Positions 1 through 11,400 of a stretch of DNA of 64,000 nucleotides are shown in pieces. The notes below the pieces were generated by a model. That model had not been told where the DNA came from. It did not search any database and was given only the letters and a program-made list of their open reading frames with translations. Position 1 is the first letter of the stretch, and the number at the start of each line of letters is the position of its first letter. Source of the DNA: Theodoxus fluviatilis (lineage: Eukaryota; Mollusca; Gastropoda; Cycloneritida; Neritidae); contig JAWQFJ010015097.1 of assembly GCA_034096865.1 (NCBI GenBank), positions 1 to 64,000 of the forward strand, read 5' to 3'. The translations under genes and the position numbers were made by a program.

Positions 1-285
1 AGAGGCAGCGGGTTGGCAGGGGCGTGCAGCGATGCTCTGTATTCCTTTTCGGCAAGCTTTCGAAGCTGAGGCTTCTTCATCAGGCCAAAGTAACAAGGCT
101 GGCTGTGGAATGGAAATATATAGTGTGACAAGGGCAGGTGAAACACGTGCAGGGCGGCGAGGCAGTGAGGAGAGTTCAGTGAGGGAAGTCAGAAGGAGTG
201 CTCTGCACCAACATCACAGGGCGGGAGAGGCCACAACAGGGTAAGCACTAAAAGGGCGTGCGGGGACAGCTTCATCGATAGTGAC
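1..285 (+). repeat. Left pLTR copy of the Penelope-like element
   Basis: This sequence is repeated in inverse orientation at 2060-2330. It runs into the stop codon of the RT-endonuclease frame (272-274), so the end of the coding region is part of the repeat. Differences between arms include a small block near 180-205, so the two arms are not identical. Confidence 0.85.
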
Positions 286-2059
286 TCAGGAGTCCCATGT
301 CCCTATTGAGGCCATTCTCGTGGGTACGGAATTTGGAGATGAGTTTGAGCTCAGCCACTCTGCGTCGCTGTAGGTCCGTCAGTCCACCTCTTAGCACACT
401 GACGAGCATGTCAGAGGTGGCGTGGCTCGGGAGATTGAAGTGCTCGGCCACAGGCAGGGGGGAACCGTTCCTGATGGTAGCGCGGTGGCTGTTCATGCGC
501 TGGCGGAGCTGTTGGCTGGTTTCTCCGACATACCATGCGTCCCTGCACCCTCTGCGGCAACGGATGAGGTAGACCACGTGGCTGGAGGAGCAAGAGTACT
601 GGCCCCTTACTCGGTGTGTCACGTGGTCTCTGACTATGGTGGTCTCGGTGCAGAGGATGGCACAGGTCGAACACCTGGCAGTCTTGCAGGGTTGTACGGC
701 ATCCACCGTGGAGTCGGGGAGCCGGCTGCGGACTATCCTGCCTCTCAGGTTGGGAGGTTGTCGGAAGGCTACCATGGGTGGCTCAGGGAGTACCTCCGAG
801 AGGTACTGGTCGTGGCAGATGAGGTGTTGGAGGTGTCCGAGTTCCCGTTGCAGCTTCTCCGCGCCAGTGAAGTACTGCGTGACGAAAGGGACTCGGCTGG
901 CCTCAGTGTCACTCCTCCGACGGGTTAGCAGGTCTGTACGATCCATGGAGATCGCCCTGCGAAACTGTCTGCGGATGGACTCCCTGCGGTAACCGCTACG
1001 GAGGAGTGTGGCTTCCAGATCCTGTAGGTGGGCGTCCCGATCCATAGGGTCCGAGCAAATCCGATGGATCCGCAGGGCCTGTCCATAGGGGATGGCCTTT
1101 TTGGTGTGTCTCGGATGGAAGCTGGTAGAGTGGAGCATTTGGCCGGTATCCGTTGCCTTGCGATATAGGGAGGTGACGAGATCGCCTCCTCTTATCGAGA
1201 CTCGTGTGTCCAGGAAAGTGACCGACTGAGAAGAGTGGTTCATCTCGAGTCGGATGGTTGGAAAGAAGGAGTTGATGGAGCGGTGGAAGTCCTCAAGGGC
1301 CTTTTCCCCATGGCGCCAGATGATAAAAATATCATCTATGTACCGAACGTACAGGCTGGGTTTGAGGTTTTGTGTTGCGAGGAAATCTTCCTCGAATCTA
1401 TGCATAAAGAGGTTTGCATATTGAGGGGCGAACTTAGTTCCCATTGCTGTGCCATGTCTCTGTAGGTATGTGTCACCGTTGAAGGTGAACACATTGTGTT
1501 CCAGAATGAAGCGGACCATGGACAGGATGTGGTCAGGGGTGGGGATGTTGTTCGCCAGTAGAGCGGATCTCACTGCCGCGACTCCCTCCCTGTGTGGTAT
1601 GTTAGTATACAAGGACGCAACATCCATAGTCACCAGAAGTGTCCCTGCTGGGACTTGCCCATGGGCGTTAAGTTTGCGGAGGAAGTCGGTGGTGTCTTTG
1701 CAAAAACTGGGAGTTTTATCGACCAGGGGTTTGAGGACCTTATCCACATAGCCAGATAGGTTCTCACAGAGGGTCCCCTTTCCTGACACAATAGGGCGGC
1801 CTGGGGTTCCTACTTTGTGTATCTTCGGGAGCAGGTAGAATACCCCAGGGTGCGGGTCTCGAGGGATAAGCGTGGAGAGTTCCGATTGCAGGTCGGCGGG
1901 AAAAGTTTCCAGCAAATGGTGGAGCTCCCGAGTATGCTTCTTGGTCAAGTCGGGTTGTGCACGTTCATAGTGCAGAGAGTTGGACAATTGACGCAGTACT
2001 TCACTGGCGCGGAGAAGCTGCAACGGGAACTCGGACACCTCCAACGCCTCATCTGCCAC
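272..2059 (-). pseudogene. Penelope-like reverse transcriptase with GIY-YIG endonuclease, 5'-truncated
   Basis: The frame is open for 595 codons. RT signatures appear in order: LPKIHK near residue 76, a motif A block LLVTMDVASLYTNIPH near 142, GTAMGTKFAPQYANLF near 205 (motif B) and YIDDIF near 240 (motif C catalytic aspartates). A CKTARCSTC knuckle precedes a GIY-YIG nuclease region (VVYLIRC near 491, WYVGET near 510). This RT-then-GIY-YIG order defines Penelope-like elements, which prime at nicked or telomeric DNA. The first 22 or so residues are not RT: they translate the antisense of the RT-endonuclease linker, so the N-terminal finger region is missing and the apparent start is artificial. 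Domains after residue 25 look intact, with no internal stop. Confidence 0.88.
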
Positions 2060-2330
2060 TATCGATGAAGCTGTCCCCGCACGCCCTTTTAGTGCTTACC
2101 CTGTTGTGGCCTCTCCCGCCCTGTGATGTTCGTGCAGAGCACTCCTACTGAACTCTCCTCACTGCCTCGCCGCCCTGCACGTGTTTCACCTGCCCTTGTC
2201 ACACTATATATTTCCATTCCACAGCCAGCCTTGTTACTTTGGCCTGATGAAGAAGCCTCAGCTTCGAAAGCTTGCCGAGAAGGAATACAGAGCATCGCTG
2301 CACGCCCCTGCCAACCCGCTGCCTCTCCAT
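2060..2330 (-). repeat. Right pLTR copy of the Penelope-like element, inverted
   Basis: Reverse complement of 1-285. It joins the inverted linker fragment (1994-2061) at a CAC microhomology, skipping the roughly 540 bp that separate these two pieces in the left half. This records an internal deletion within the inverted arm. Confidence 0.85.
2236..2300 (+). ncRNA. Candidate hammerhead-ribozyme-like motif in the pLTR
   Basis: CTGATGA at 2244-2250 is followed by a 5-bp hairpin (GAAGC, loop CTCA, GCTTC) and then GAAA at 2266-2269. That is the hammerhead core order CUGAUGA, stem II, GAAA. One extra A sits between the first core element and stem II, and I could not build convincing stems I and III by eye. 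Hammerheads are known in Penelope-like pLTRs, which raises the prior. The same motif lies on the minus strand of the left repeat near 57-83. Confidence 0.35.
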
Positions 2331-2376
2331 CCTGTAGCGGTGATTACCCGCATCGGCGGCAGTACAACCCCCAAAC

Positions 2377-2392
2377 GGCCCTCTTCAGGGCC
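2377..2392 (+). other. Histone 3' stem-loop-like hairpin
   Basis: A perfect 6-bp stem (GGCCCT / AGGGCC) encloses the 4-nt loop CTTC. It is preceded by CCAAAC and followed about 15 bases later by the purine-rich GAAAGAAAT. This resembles the replication-dependent histone mRNA 3' end (stem-loop plus downstream purine element). The first loop base is C rather than the usual U, and no histone coding sequence is recognisable upstream, where the Penelope-like element sits. Confidence 0.4.
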
Positions 2393-2611
2393 AGACTTGC
2401 TCATGAAAGAAATAGTCGGTTGCTTGTCTTCTACTCTTCTTTTCAGTAATTGCCATTACTTGCGCATACAGGGCGCTAGGGGCAAATAAAGCCCGTTCCA
2501 GTCCCAAAATGATGTTTCTGAGGGTTAAATTTTACGCATCGACGGCTAGTGCGGGATCGAAGACGCCATTTTGAAAATGATGCAAAATCGTCTGAATCAC
2601 CTCGGATCGGT

Positions 2612-2672
2612 GATGCAAAGCGCTGCTCAGCGCTGAGTGAATCACATGCAGCGTTGAGCAGCACTTTGCATC
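2612..2672. repeat. Imperfect palindrome
   Basis: Arms of 23 bp (2612-2634 and 2650-2672) are reverse complements with two mismatches, separated by 15 bp. The arms are rich in AGCGCTG-type sequence. No mobile-element coding sequence is attached. The rest of 2393-3100 shows nothing I can name. Confidence 0.6.
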
Positions 2673-3099
2673 GCTGCGCCTCCTGAACAAGCCTCTGGTC
2701 CTAGGAAGCCAGCCTCTAGCCAGTACCACGACACCACTCTCCTGACCACTGTTCATTCAAACGGTTGAACACTCTTCTGTTCAACGGATTGTGAATGGAA
2801 ATCTTGCTCGTTAAGCACCGCATTGTAACAGGTTCCAGTTGGAAATGAGAAGTCAAGGTCAGGCAGACTGGCCACCACGTACTTGGCTGCGTTTACACGA
2901 GCATTTGCATCAAGAAAGGTCAGCCAAACGCTACCACGGCGTTTAATTTGACGGGGGAAGAGAATAACCTGGACAATATAAGGAGCTTACACAGTTGACG
3001 AAACGCTCCAAAAGCAACAGCAATTAACTAACACGTACAACATGTACAATTCTTCTAACTGCTTCTTTTGCAATTTGCCCAGTTTAAAGACGCAAAAAA

Positions 3100-3532
<433 letters not shown>

Positions 3533-3616
3533 TCCGGCGCGCTCACCTCGGCAGCAGGACGTGTTTACGTCGCTCTCCTGAATTTCCGCCGGTAGAGGTG
3601 AAAGAGTGGTAGAAAC

Positions 3617-4429
3617 ATGCCAGTAACTGGTCTTCCAGCTGCATTGGAGGTTATGCTCTCCACTCTTCTAGACACCGAGACCATGTCCTCGTTTAAAGTT
3701 TTTGGAGAACGGGATGCTACTGTCGTGGTGTTGCGATTCAAGTCCCAGGCCGGCCAGCCCTCTTCCTTCAATGGCGCGACAAACAGCTGGAGAAGAAAAC
3801 CTCCTGCCCAACTGCGCAGAGACCAGCAGAGACGCAACAAGGACAGAGGCACCAACTTTGACAACACTGGTGAGCAAGCTTCATCGAATTTTTATCCTTC
3901 AACTGCTTGCTCCGTTTCCATTCAATGTGATTTGGCCTCATTTCCTGCGTCCACCATGCCCGCTGCACGATACTCCGCGACACCACTGAGCGCACGTGAA
4001 AAGCCTGCAGACAAGTGTGTAAGCCCTGTGAGTCGGCCAACGGTCGACACATCAGCTTTCGACGAGATATGCACAGTCTCGTCGGCGGTTAGTGGGGAAG
4101 CAACTCCAGAGAAGTCTGAACACTCTGATTACGTGAAGCAGATGATTGATCGAATTCTCCAGCCATCCCGAGAAAGGCGGCAGCGTGAAGAAGAGGAGGC
4201 AAGGGCGGTAGAATGTGCTGGCTCTGAGGCAAATGACGCATGTGTTGACACTCTCACCACTAGAAGCGTTTCGTCGCAGCCGGCAATACCTTCGACTGCA
4301 TGTGTCTCAACCCATGTGCAGCACAGCAGTGTGAGTGCAGCCACTCTGCCAGCCAAGCGAGGGGAAGCTGCGACCCATGCCCATCCACCCTGTCGTCGGC
4401 AGCAGCCCTGGCGATCCAAGAAGAAGTAG
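3617..4429 (+). CDS. Unidentified 270-codon ORF, possibly retroposon-derived
   Basis: The frame opens with ATG at 3617 and ends with TAG. The first 75 residues look like a folded, conserved segment (TMSSFKVFGERDATVVVLRF followed by a basic WRRKPPAQLRRDQQRR stretch). The rest is Ser/Thr/Ala-rich and probably disordered, with an acidic-basic patch near residues 180-200. I do not recognise the family. It is followed within about 180 bp by a GC hairpin, an AATAAA signal and a (TTCG)n tail, which is how many short retroposons end. It could therefore be a retroposon ORF or a retrocopy rather than a host gene. No introns are needed. Function unknown. Confidence 0.45.
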   Translation: MPVTGLPAALEVMLSTLLDTETMSSFKVFGERDATVVVLRFKSQAGQPSSFNGATNSWRRKPPAQLRRDQQRRNKDRGTNFDNTGEQASSNFYPSTACSVSIQCDLASFPASTMPAARYSATPLSAREKPADKCVSPVSRPTVDTSAFDEICTVSSAVSGEATPEKSEHSDYVKQMIDRILQPSRERRQREEEEARAVECAGSEANDACVDTLTTRSVSSQPAIPSTACVSTHVQHSSVSAATLPAKRGEAATHAHPPCRRQQPWRSKKK

Positions 4430-4582
4430 GGCCTTATGGACTTGAAGAACAGTGACTTTTCTCTTCACGCGTCCCGGTTAACAAGACTTATTGAAGTCTT
4501 GATTTCTCCCCCCCCCCCCCACCCCCCCACCCCCCACCCCACCTGCTTCGTTATTGTTGGAGATGTTGGTACGGTAAACATT

Positions 4583-5027
<445 letters not shown>

Positions 5028-5358
5028 GTGCATGCATGTGCAAAATGTATTTCTGGAGTATTGGAATCGAGGAATAATTTCCTCGAATGGTATTCCGTCG
5101 TTACGCTTGGGTTCGTGTTATTTCGTGCACATTCCTTTTTATACATGAATGCCATAGCTTTGATGGAAACAAATTCACTGTCAGCCACACAGGGTTTAAT
5201 TTTTATCTGTTAGCAAACCAAAAACTTGCAAATAAACCAAGGGAGATAACTGGCCCGTGCGAGAACTCTCCATCAACCTCTTTTACTTCTGCATGGAGAT
5301 CAACAACAAACCGAGTGTCAGGAAGTGACGTACCTTGGATTCTCGAAAAGCGTCCGAA

Positions 5359-5437
5359 ATGGCGAGCGCTCAAGGCGGAGGCTTTTGGAATGCACCGCAG
5401 GTGTCCTACAGCAAACAGACTCATGACCTCCTCAAGG
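5359..5437 (+). CDS. C22orf23: C22orf23 exon 1 (coding part)
   Basis: Starts at ATG in CCGAAATGG context and ends before GTAAGA, leaving one base of a split codon. It encodes MASAQGGGFWNAPQVSYS and the conserved KQTHDLLK segment. Upstream sequence (5040-5358) should hold the promoter; no TATA box stands out. The intron (5438-6384) contains only purine-pyrimidine-alternating sequence near 5935-6045. Confidence 0.88.
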
Positions 5438-8400
5438 GTAAGAAACTTATCAAAGTGTTATTATCACTGGACTCTACATTTGCAAAAATTTTCTTTTTTC
5501 TCATTCAACGTAGTCATCGCATTCACAGCTCTTATCGCACGTACGGGTGTTGCTGTTTACGTCCAATCAGTCCAATAACAATTATTGCATGGCCATATGA
5601 TCATATCAGACATTGTCGATCGTTGGTACTTTCGCAAGTGACTTCGTACTGGGAAATGTCTCCGATCGAATTAATGTGGACACTTTATTAGATGATCAAA
5701 AGCCGAGGCTGTGTGTATTCGCACTGTGCCTTCTTTCGAAGTTGACGGGTAGATTAAGACAAGTTGTTGACAGGTAGATTGTGTAACAGTCACACAGCGT
5801 CAAGCGTTGTGACTGGGTCCGTGAAGTTATTTTTTGGATACTTTCTTTATTCGATGTTACTTAAGCACAGTAAGAAATAGTGATGAGGTGATGAAGTATA
5901 GTATGAGTACAAGAGGGATACAGAAAGTGTACCACGCTTGACGTGCGCACGCATGCGTGAGTGCGTACACGTACGTAAGTGCGTACACGTGCGCAAATAT
6001 TATAGGTTACTATAATCTTTGACGTGCGTTCGCACGCGTGTGTTTGTATGCATATTTCTCTCTATGCCTGTGATAGGCCCTTAAACTCCATCCATCTATC
6101 CTCTATGCCTAGTGATTGTTCGTATATTTGTGTCTGTCCGTCTGTGTATTTGTCTTTCTTTCATCCTGCTGTGTGTCCATCCTCATCTGTTTAACTGCTT
6201 CTCTGCCTTTTTTCCCCATTTGTCCGTGTGTCTGTGGCCCCACCCCTTCCTCCATCTACCTTCCTTCTCTTCCACGACCTCTTTTCTCCTCCCATCCTCT
6301 GCCAATGTAACCTCTAAGTGCCTTTATTACTCCCTTTTTATCATCATCTGATGAATTTGTTGCTATTTGTTCTTTCTTTTTCAGAGATGATGAGGGAGTC
6401 GAAACTGACAAACTTTCAACAGAGAAATTTAGACAAGCAAATAAAAGGTTTGTTTCATTTTCCTCACAGCTGCCACACTGCAGACCAAAGTGCACACTCA
6501 GTGCTCCCCTTTCAAGTAAAGCAAACACTACTCAAAGACAGATGAAAGTTTGCGATCCACATACATGTTCTAAAATATCTGACTGGCTGCAACATTAACA
6601 GTCATGCAACACTGGTCCACAAAAGTTAAGGGCCGGCCCTTGTTATCAGTAGCTTTACAAATATTTATGTTACACTGAGACAACGACGCCGAAAATGACG
6701 CAAGGTGGGCTACGCTGCAACTTTATTTATTGCTGCTAGTGCCCAAACCTGTTATGCAGGCATTGCCATTGAGCAAAGGTGTTGTCATTGGAGCCAAAAA
6801 AGTTGCAAATTCACGAGAATTTTACAAAGTTTAGTCAAGTTTCACTGAATAAGCAATGTCGCTGCAGGTTTCTGGCATATTGTACGTGCAAGCCATGTCC
6901 CTAGTGACTACTGTTCAGCAAAAGTTACAAACCAACGGGTATTTAAGGGCTGCAACCAGGGCTCTCAATAATCATGCCTCCAAGACAGAGACTGTCAACA
7001 CTAGATCGTGGACGAGCGCTGGGGTGGCGAAACTCCAGGCCGAGAAGTTGCCAGACAGCTTGGAGTGAGCCACTCTGTCATCCAACGCCTGCACGAACGC
7101 TTCCAGGCCACCGGAAGTGCTGATGAACGTCCCCGCTCCGGACGCCCACGAGCATTGAGCCTGCGCGAAGACAGTTATCTTCAACTTTTGGCGCTGTGTG
7201 ACCGAACAATCACTGCCAGGACCTTGAGAGTCACCCTGAGGATGGCCACCAACATTACCATCTCCCAGGACACCGTAAAGCAATGCCTGCACGAGGTGGA
7301 CCTCCACTCAAGGGTCCCTGCCTTCCGAACACCGCTGACACCACGACATCGCTGAGCTCGGATGGCGTTCTGCCGCAACTACCAGCGCTGGAACAGGCAG
7401 CAGTGGGGCACAGTCCTGTTTACCTATGAATCTCAGTTTACCGTGTTGAACAGTGATGCTCGGAGGCGCGTGTGGCGACGTGTAGGTGAGCGATTCATCG
7501 ATGCTTGCGCCCAAAAGCACAACCGTTATGGAGGGGGGTCTGTGATGGTGTGGGGAGGCTTTCATCTCCAAGGGAGGACTCCTCTGTACCTCATCCGAGG
7601 CAACCTGACCGGCATCAGGTACAGAGATGAGATTGTCAGGCCAATCATCGTCCCCACTCTGCGGGCCATGGGACGTGGCTCCTGTCTACAGGACGACAAC
7701 GCCACCCCTCACCATGCTGTGGTGGTGAGGGACTTTCTGCAGCGTCAGCAGGTTGTCCGCTTGGACTGGGCAGCACGATCCCCAGACCTGGCTCCCATTG
7801 AAATCTTGTGGGACATTCTGGGACGCCGCGTAGTGGACAATCACCCCCATCCCGCACATGCTGCTCAGCTCTTCCAGTTCCTGCAGCAGGAGTGGCTCGC
7901 CATCCCACAACATATGCTGCAGAACCTTGTCTGCTCGATGAGGCAATGGGTGATGGATTGTTTGGCAGCAAATGGTGGCCACACCCATTATTGAACATGG
8001 ACAAACTGACTGGACTTTCCTTGCAACTTTCAGAAAGAGGGGTGGGGTGCTTCTGACGGATGCCAAGCTAATGAGTTTTGACTTGTCAATGAATTTTTGG
8101 CATAAATCAATTGCTTAAATGTTGAATTAAATCATTCTTTGAATTGCAGATATTTTTTAAAAATTTGTTCCCTTTTGAGAGAGAAATGTTTCTGTGGCTC
8201 CTAACTTTTGCGGACCAGTGTAATATTTTGTCCATGCTAATAATTTGTCCATGCTTTTTATATATAATGTGGACAATAGATGATGCTACTGCTTTGGCTG
8301 GTAATTGATAATGAATCATGCAGTGGTAAATAATGATAATAAAGATTTTTAAAAAGCTCTTGAAAGTCCACCAAATGAGTGCCTGCTCTGGACCAAGCAG

Positions 8401-11400
8401 AACAGAACACACAACACATTTGTAAAGTTACTTTGGTTGTACAAAGATGAAGGTAAAACACAGCTGATAAAGAATAGCAAATTTTCTACTAATGCATCCT
8501 CTTTAGGTGCAACAGTAATAAAGGGAGAAAATACATATTCTAGCATGCCAGTCAGTCAGTCAATCAGTCAGTCAGTCAGTCAGTTGATCAGTCAGTTAAT
8601 CAGTCAGTCAATCCATTGGGTGGTCAGTCAATTTGTCAGTTCATCAGTCAGTTAACCTCTCAGTCAGTCCCTAGTGAGCCAGTCACAATGTGTATCACAA
8701 CACCTCAGAGGAAGCCATTTTCAAATGATGGTGCTGTCATGGAAGCTTCAGTCATGTCTATGGAAGATCACTCAGGTTCCCGCCACTGAACTGCTACTTG
8801 ATGGCCTGTACTTTCAGATGGAAAGGCATTGCCTCTGCGATGTCCTCCCACCTCCAGCATCAAGCCTGTCCCCCCCAAGAAAGCCCCCACCCCTGGCAAA
8901 CCCCTCAACCCCAGGTATTCCTTTGTTCCCTGCATGGCTGTAGGACTCACTGCAGCTCAGCACTGTGTTCTTGCCTTGCACCCAGCACAGGTTGACTTCT
9001 GAGCCTCAACAAGGCCACAGAAACCCTGCATTCAACAGGCAGATTTGTCTGAGAAGGTTGAGTTGTTTCACAAACAGTTTTCTGCCTAGATATTGATATT
9101 GTTTCTGAAATAGGCGACGGCTCTGATTATTTGTATTCTAAATACTCATCCTTTCCAATGTTTCCCCCATAATCTGAGATGTTCATAAAAAAAAATGTTT
9201 GGGATGTTAGAAAGTAGGATATATGCATTGTCCGCCTGATGTTCAAAAAGTTGTCCTGAATTGTCATCTAGATGTTTGAAATGAAGTGTGCTGCCTTGTA
9301 TGCCTGGTGTGTGAGATGTGGCATACTGAATTGTCTGCCTGACATTTGAAATTTGGTACACTGAAGTGTCTGCCAGGTGTTTGAAGTGTGGTGACAGAAT
9401 TGTCTGCCTGGTGTTCAAAGTATGGTCTATGGAATTTTTGACTCACATGCGAAGCAAAAGTGAGTCTATGTACTGAGCCGTGTCGTCCGTCCGTCCGTCC
9501 GTCCGTCCGTCCGGGCGGGCGTCCGTCCGTCCGTCCGTAAAAAACTTAAACGTTGGATTTTTCTCGGAGACTATTAAGTCTATCAACACCAAATGTGGCA
9601 TGATGGTGTATGATGGCAAGGCCTCAAAAAATATACATAGTGACTTGACCTTGCTTCAAGGTCAAGGTCACAGGAGCCATAAATGTGGTCTCAAAAACAG
9701 TCATTTTTCACATTTTCCCAATTTTCTTCCACGTTATTGAGAATGGCGACCTCAGCTACAAGTGATATATAGGTCAAAGCAAGCCCTATCTTTTGATACC
9801 AGTTTGGTTGACCTTGCTTCAAGGTCAAGGTCACAGGAGCTCTTCAAAGTTGGATTGTATACATATTTTGAAGTGACCTTGACCCTGAACTATGGAAGAT
9901 AACTGTTTCAAACTTAATAATTATGTGGGGCACATGTTATACTTTCATCATGAGACACATTTGGTCACATATCATCAAGGTCAAGGTCACTTTGACCCTT
10001 ATGAAATGTGACCAAAATGGGGTAGTGAACCACTAAAAGTGACTATATCTCATGGTAGAAAGTGCCAATAAGCACCATTGTGCTTCCTATGTCTTGAATT
10101 AACAGCTCTGTGTTGCATGACCTTGGATGACCTTGACCTTGGGTCAAGGTCACAAGTATTTTGGTAGGAAAAATGTGTAAAGCATTTCTTTGTGTATGAT
10201 GTCATTGGTAGGTTTAGTTGTTTGACCTTGACCTTGAAGGTCACCTGAAGGTCAAGGTCATATAAAGGTCAAGGTCAAGCATGTGAGTCATATGGGCTTT
10301 GCCCTTCTTGTCTTGTTGGTATTTGAAGTTTGGCATGGTCTATGTGATGTTTGAAACTGGTACACTGAGTTGCCTGTCTAATGTTTGAAGTGTGGTGATT
10401 GAATTTTTGACTCACATGCGAAGCAAAAGTGAGTCTATGTACTGAGCCGTTTCGTCCGTCCGTCCGTCCGTCCGGGCGTCCGTCCGGGCGTCCGTCCGGG
10501 CGTCCGGGCATAAAAAACTTAAACGTTGGATTTTTCTCGGAGACTATTAAGTCTATCAACACTAAATGTGGCATGATGGTGTATGATGACAAGGCCTCAA
10601 AAAACATACATAGTGACTTGACCTTGCTTCAAGGTCAAGGTCACAGGAGCCATAAATGTGGTCTCAAAAACAGTCATTTTTCACATTTTCCCAATTTTCT
10701 CCCACGTTATTGAGAATGGCAACCTTAGCTACAAGTGGTATATAGGTCAAAGCAAGCCCTATCTTTTGATACCAGTTTGGTTGACCTTGCTTCAAGGTCA
10801 AGGTCACAGGAGCTCTTCAAAGTTGGATTGTATACATATTTTGAAGTGACCTTGACCCTGAACTATGGAAGATAACTGTTTCAAACTTAATAATTATGTG
10901 GGGCACATGGTATACTTTCATCATGAGACACATTTGTTCACATATCATCAAGGTCAAGGTCACTTTGACCCTTATGAAATGTGACCAAAATGGGGTAGTG
11001 AACCACTAAAAGTGACCATATCTCATGGTAGAAAGTGCCAATAAGCACCATTGTGCTTCCTATACATGTCTTGAATTAACAGCTTTGTGTTGCATGACCT
11101 TGGATGACCTTGACCTTGGGTCAAGGTCACATGTATTTTGGTGGGGAAAATGTGTAAAGCATTTCTTTCTGTATGATGTCATTGGTAGGTTTAGTTGTTT
11201 GACCTTGACCTTGAAGGTCACCTGAAGGTCAAGGTCATATAAAGGTCAAGGTCAAGCATGTGAGTCGTATGGGCTTTGCCCTTCTTGTTTCCCTTGTGTT
11301 TGAAGTTTGGCACAGTCAGCCTGATATTTGAAATTGGGTTCACTACATCATGCGTCTGGTGCTGCAGGGTGTACACAGGGGGTGTGAGGACACGAGACAC

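Larger units (their letters stand above)
1..2330 (-). mobile_element. Penelope-like element with inverted terminal repeats, rearranged
   Basis: A retroelement with a minus-strand RT plus GIY-YIG reading frame lies between two copies of one roughly 270-bp sequence in opposite orientation (about 1-280 and 2066-2330). The right copy read backwards matches the left with few differences. Such repeats are known as pLTRs in Penelope-like elements. The left end is cut by the window edge, so the full length is unknown. A second, shorter inverted repeat (about 816-883 against 1994-2061) shows that the right arm carries an inverted internal piece, which means the RT is 5'-truncated. Element identity is well supported; whether the inversion arose during insertion is inference. 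Confidence 0.88.
9200..11345. repeat. Degenerate roughly 35-bp minisatellite interrupted by two AGGTCA-rich elements
   Basis: Loose repeats of a unit containing CCTGGTGTTTGAAGTGTGG and a terminal GAAT appear at about 9200-9438, 10313-10405 and 11290-11345. The pieces sit on both sides of and between the elements at 9440-10311 and 10409-11288. The elements therefore appear to have landed in, or been duplicated with, an older tandem array within intron 3 of C22orf23. Confidence 0.65.

Noticed and set aside
5203..5424. Search for POLR2F, the human head-to-head partner of C22orf23, upstream on the minus strand
   Set aside because: No POLR2F-like sequence is visible between 2400 and 5358; the upstream neighbour differs or lies beyond the window.
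5935..6050. Palindromic ACGTGCGCAC-type sequences as a regulatory cluster
   Set aside because: Alternating purine-pyrimidine simple sequence within intron 1; no defined motif or conservation evidence.
8540..8680. CRISPR-like regular repeats (also at 24334 and 63556)
   Set aside because: Short head-to-tail satellites without unique spacers in a eukaryotic genome.
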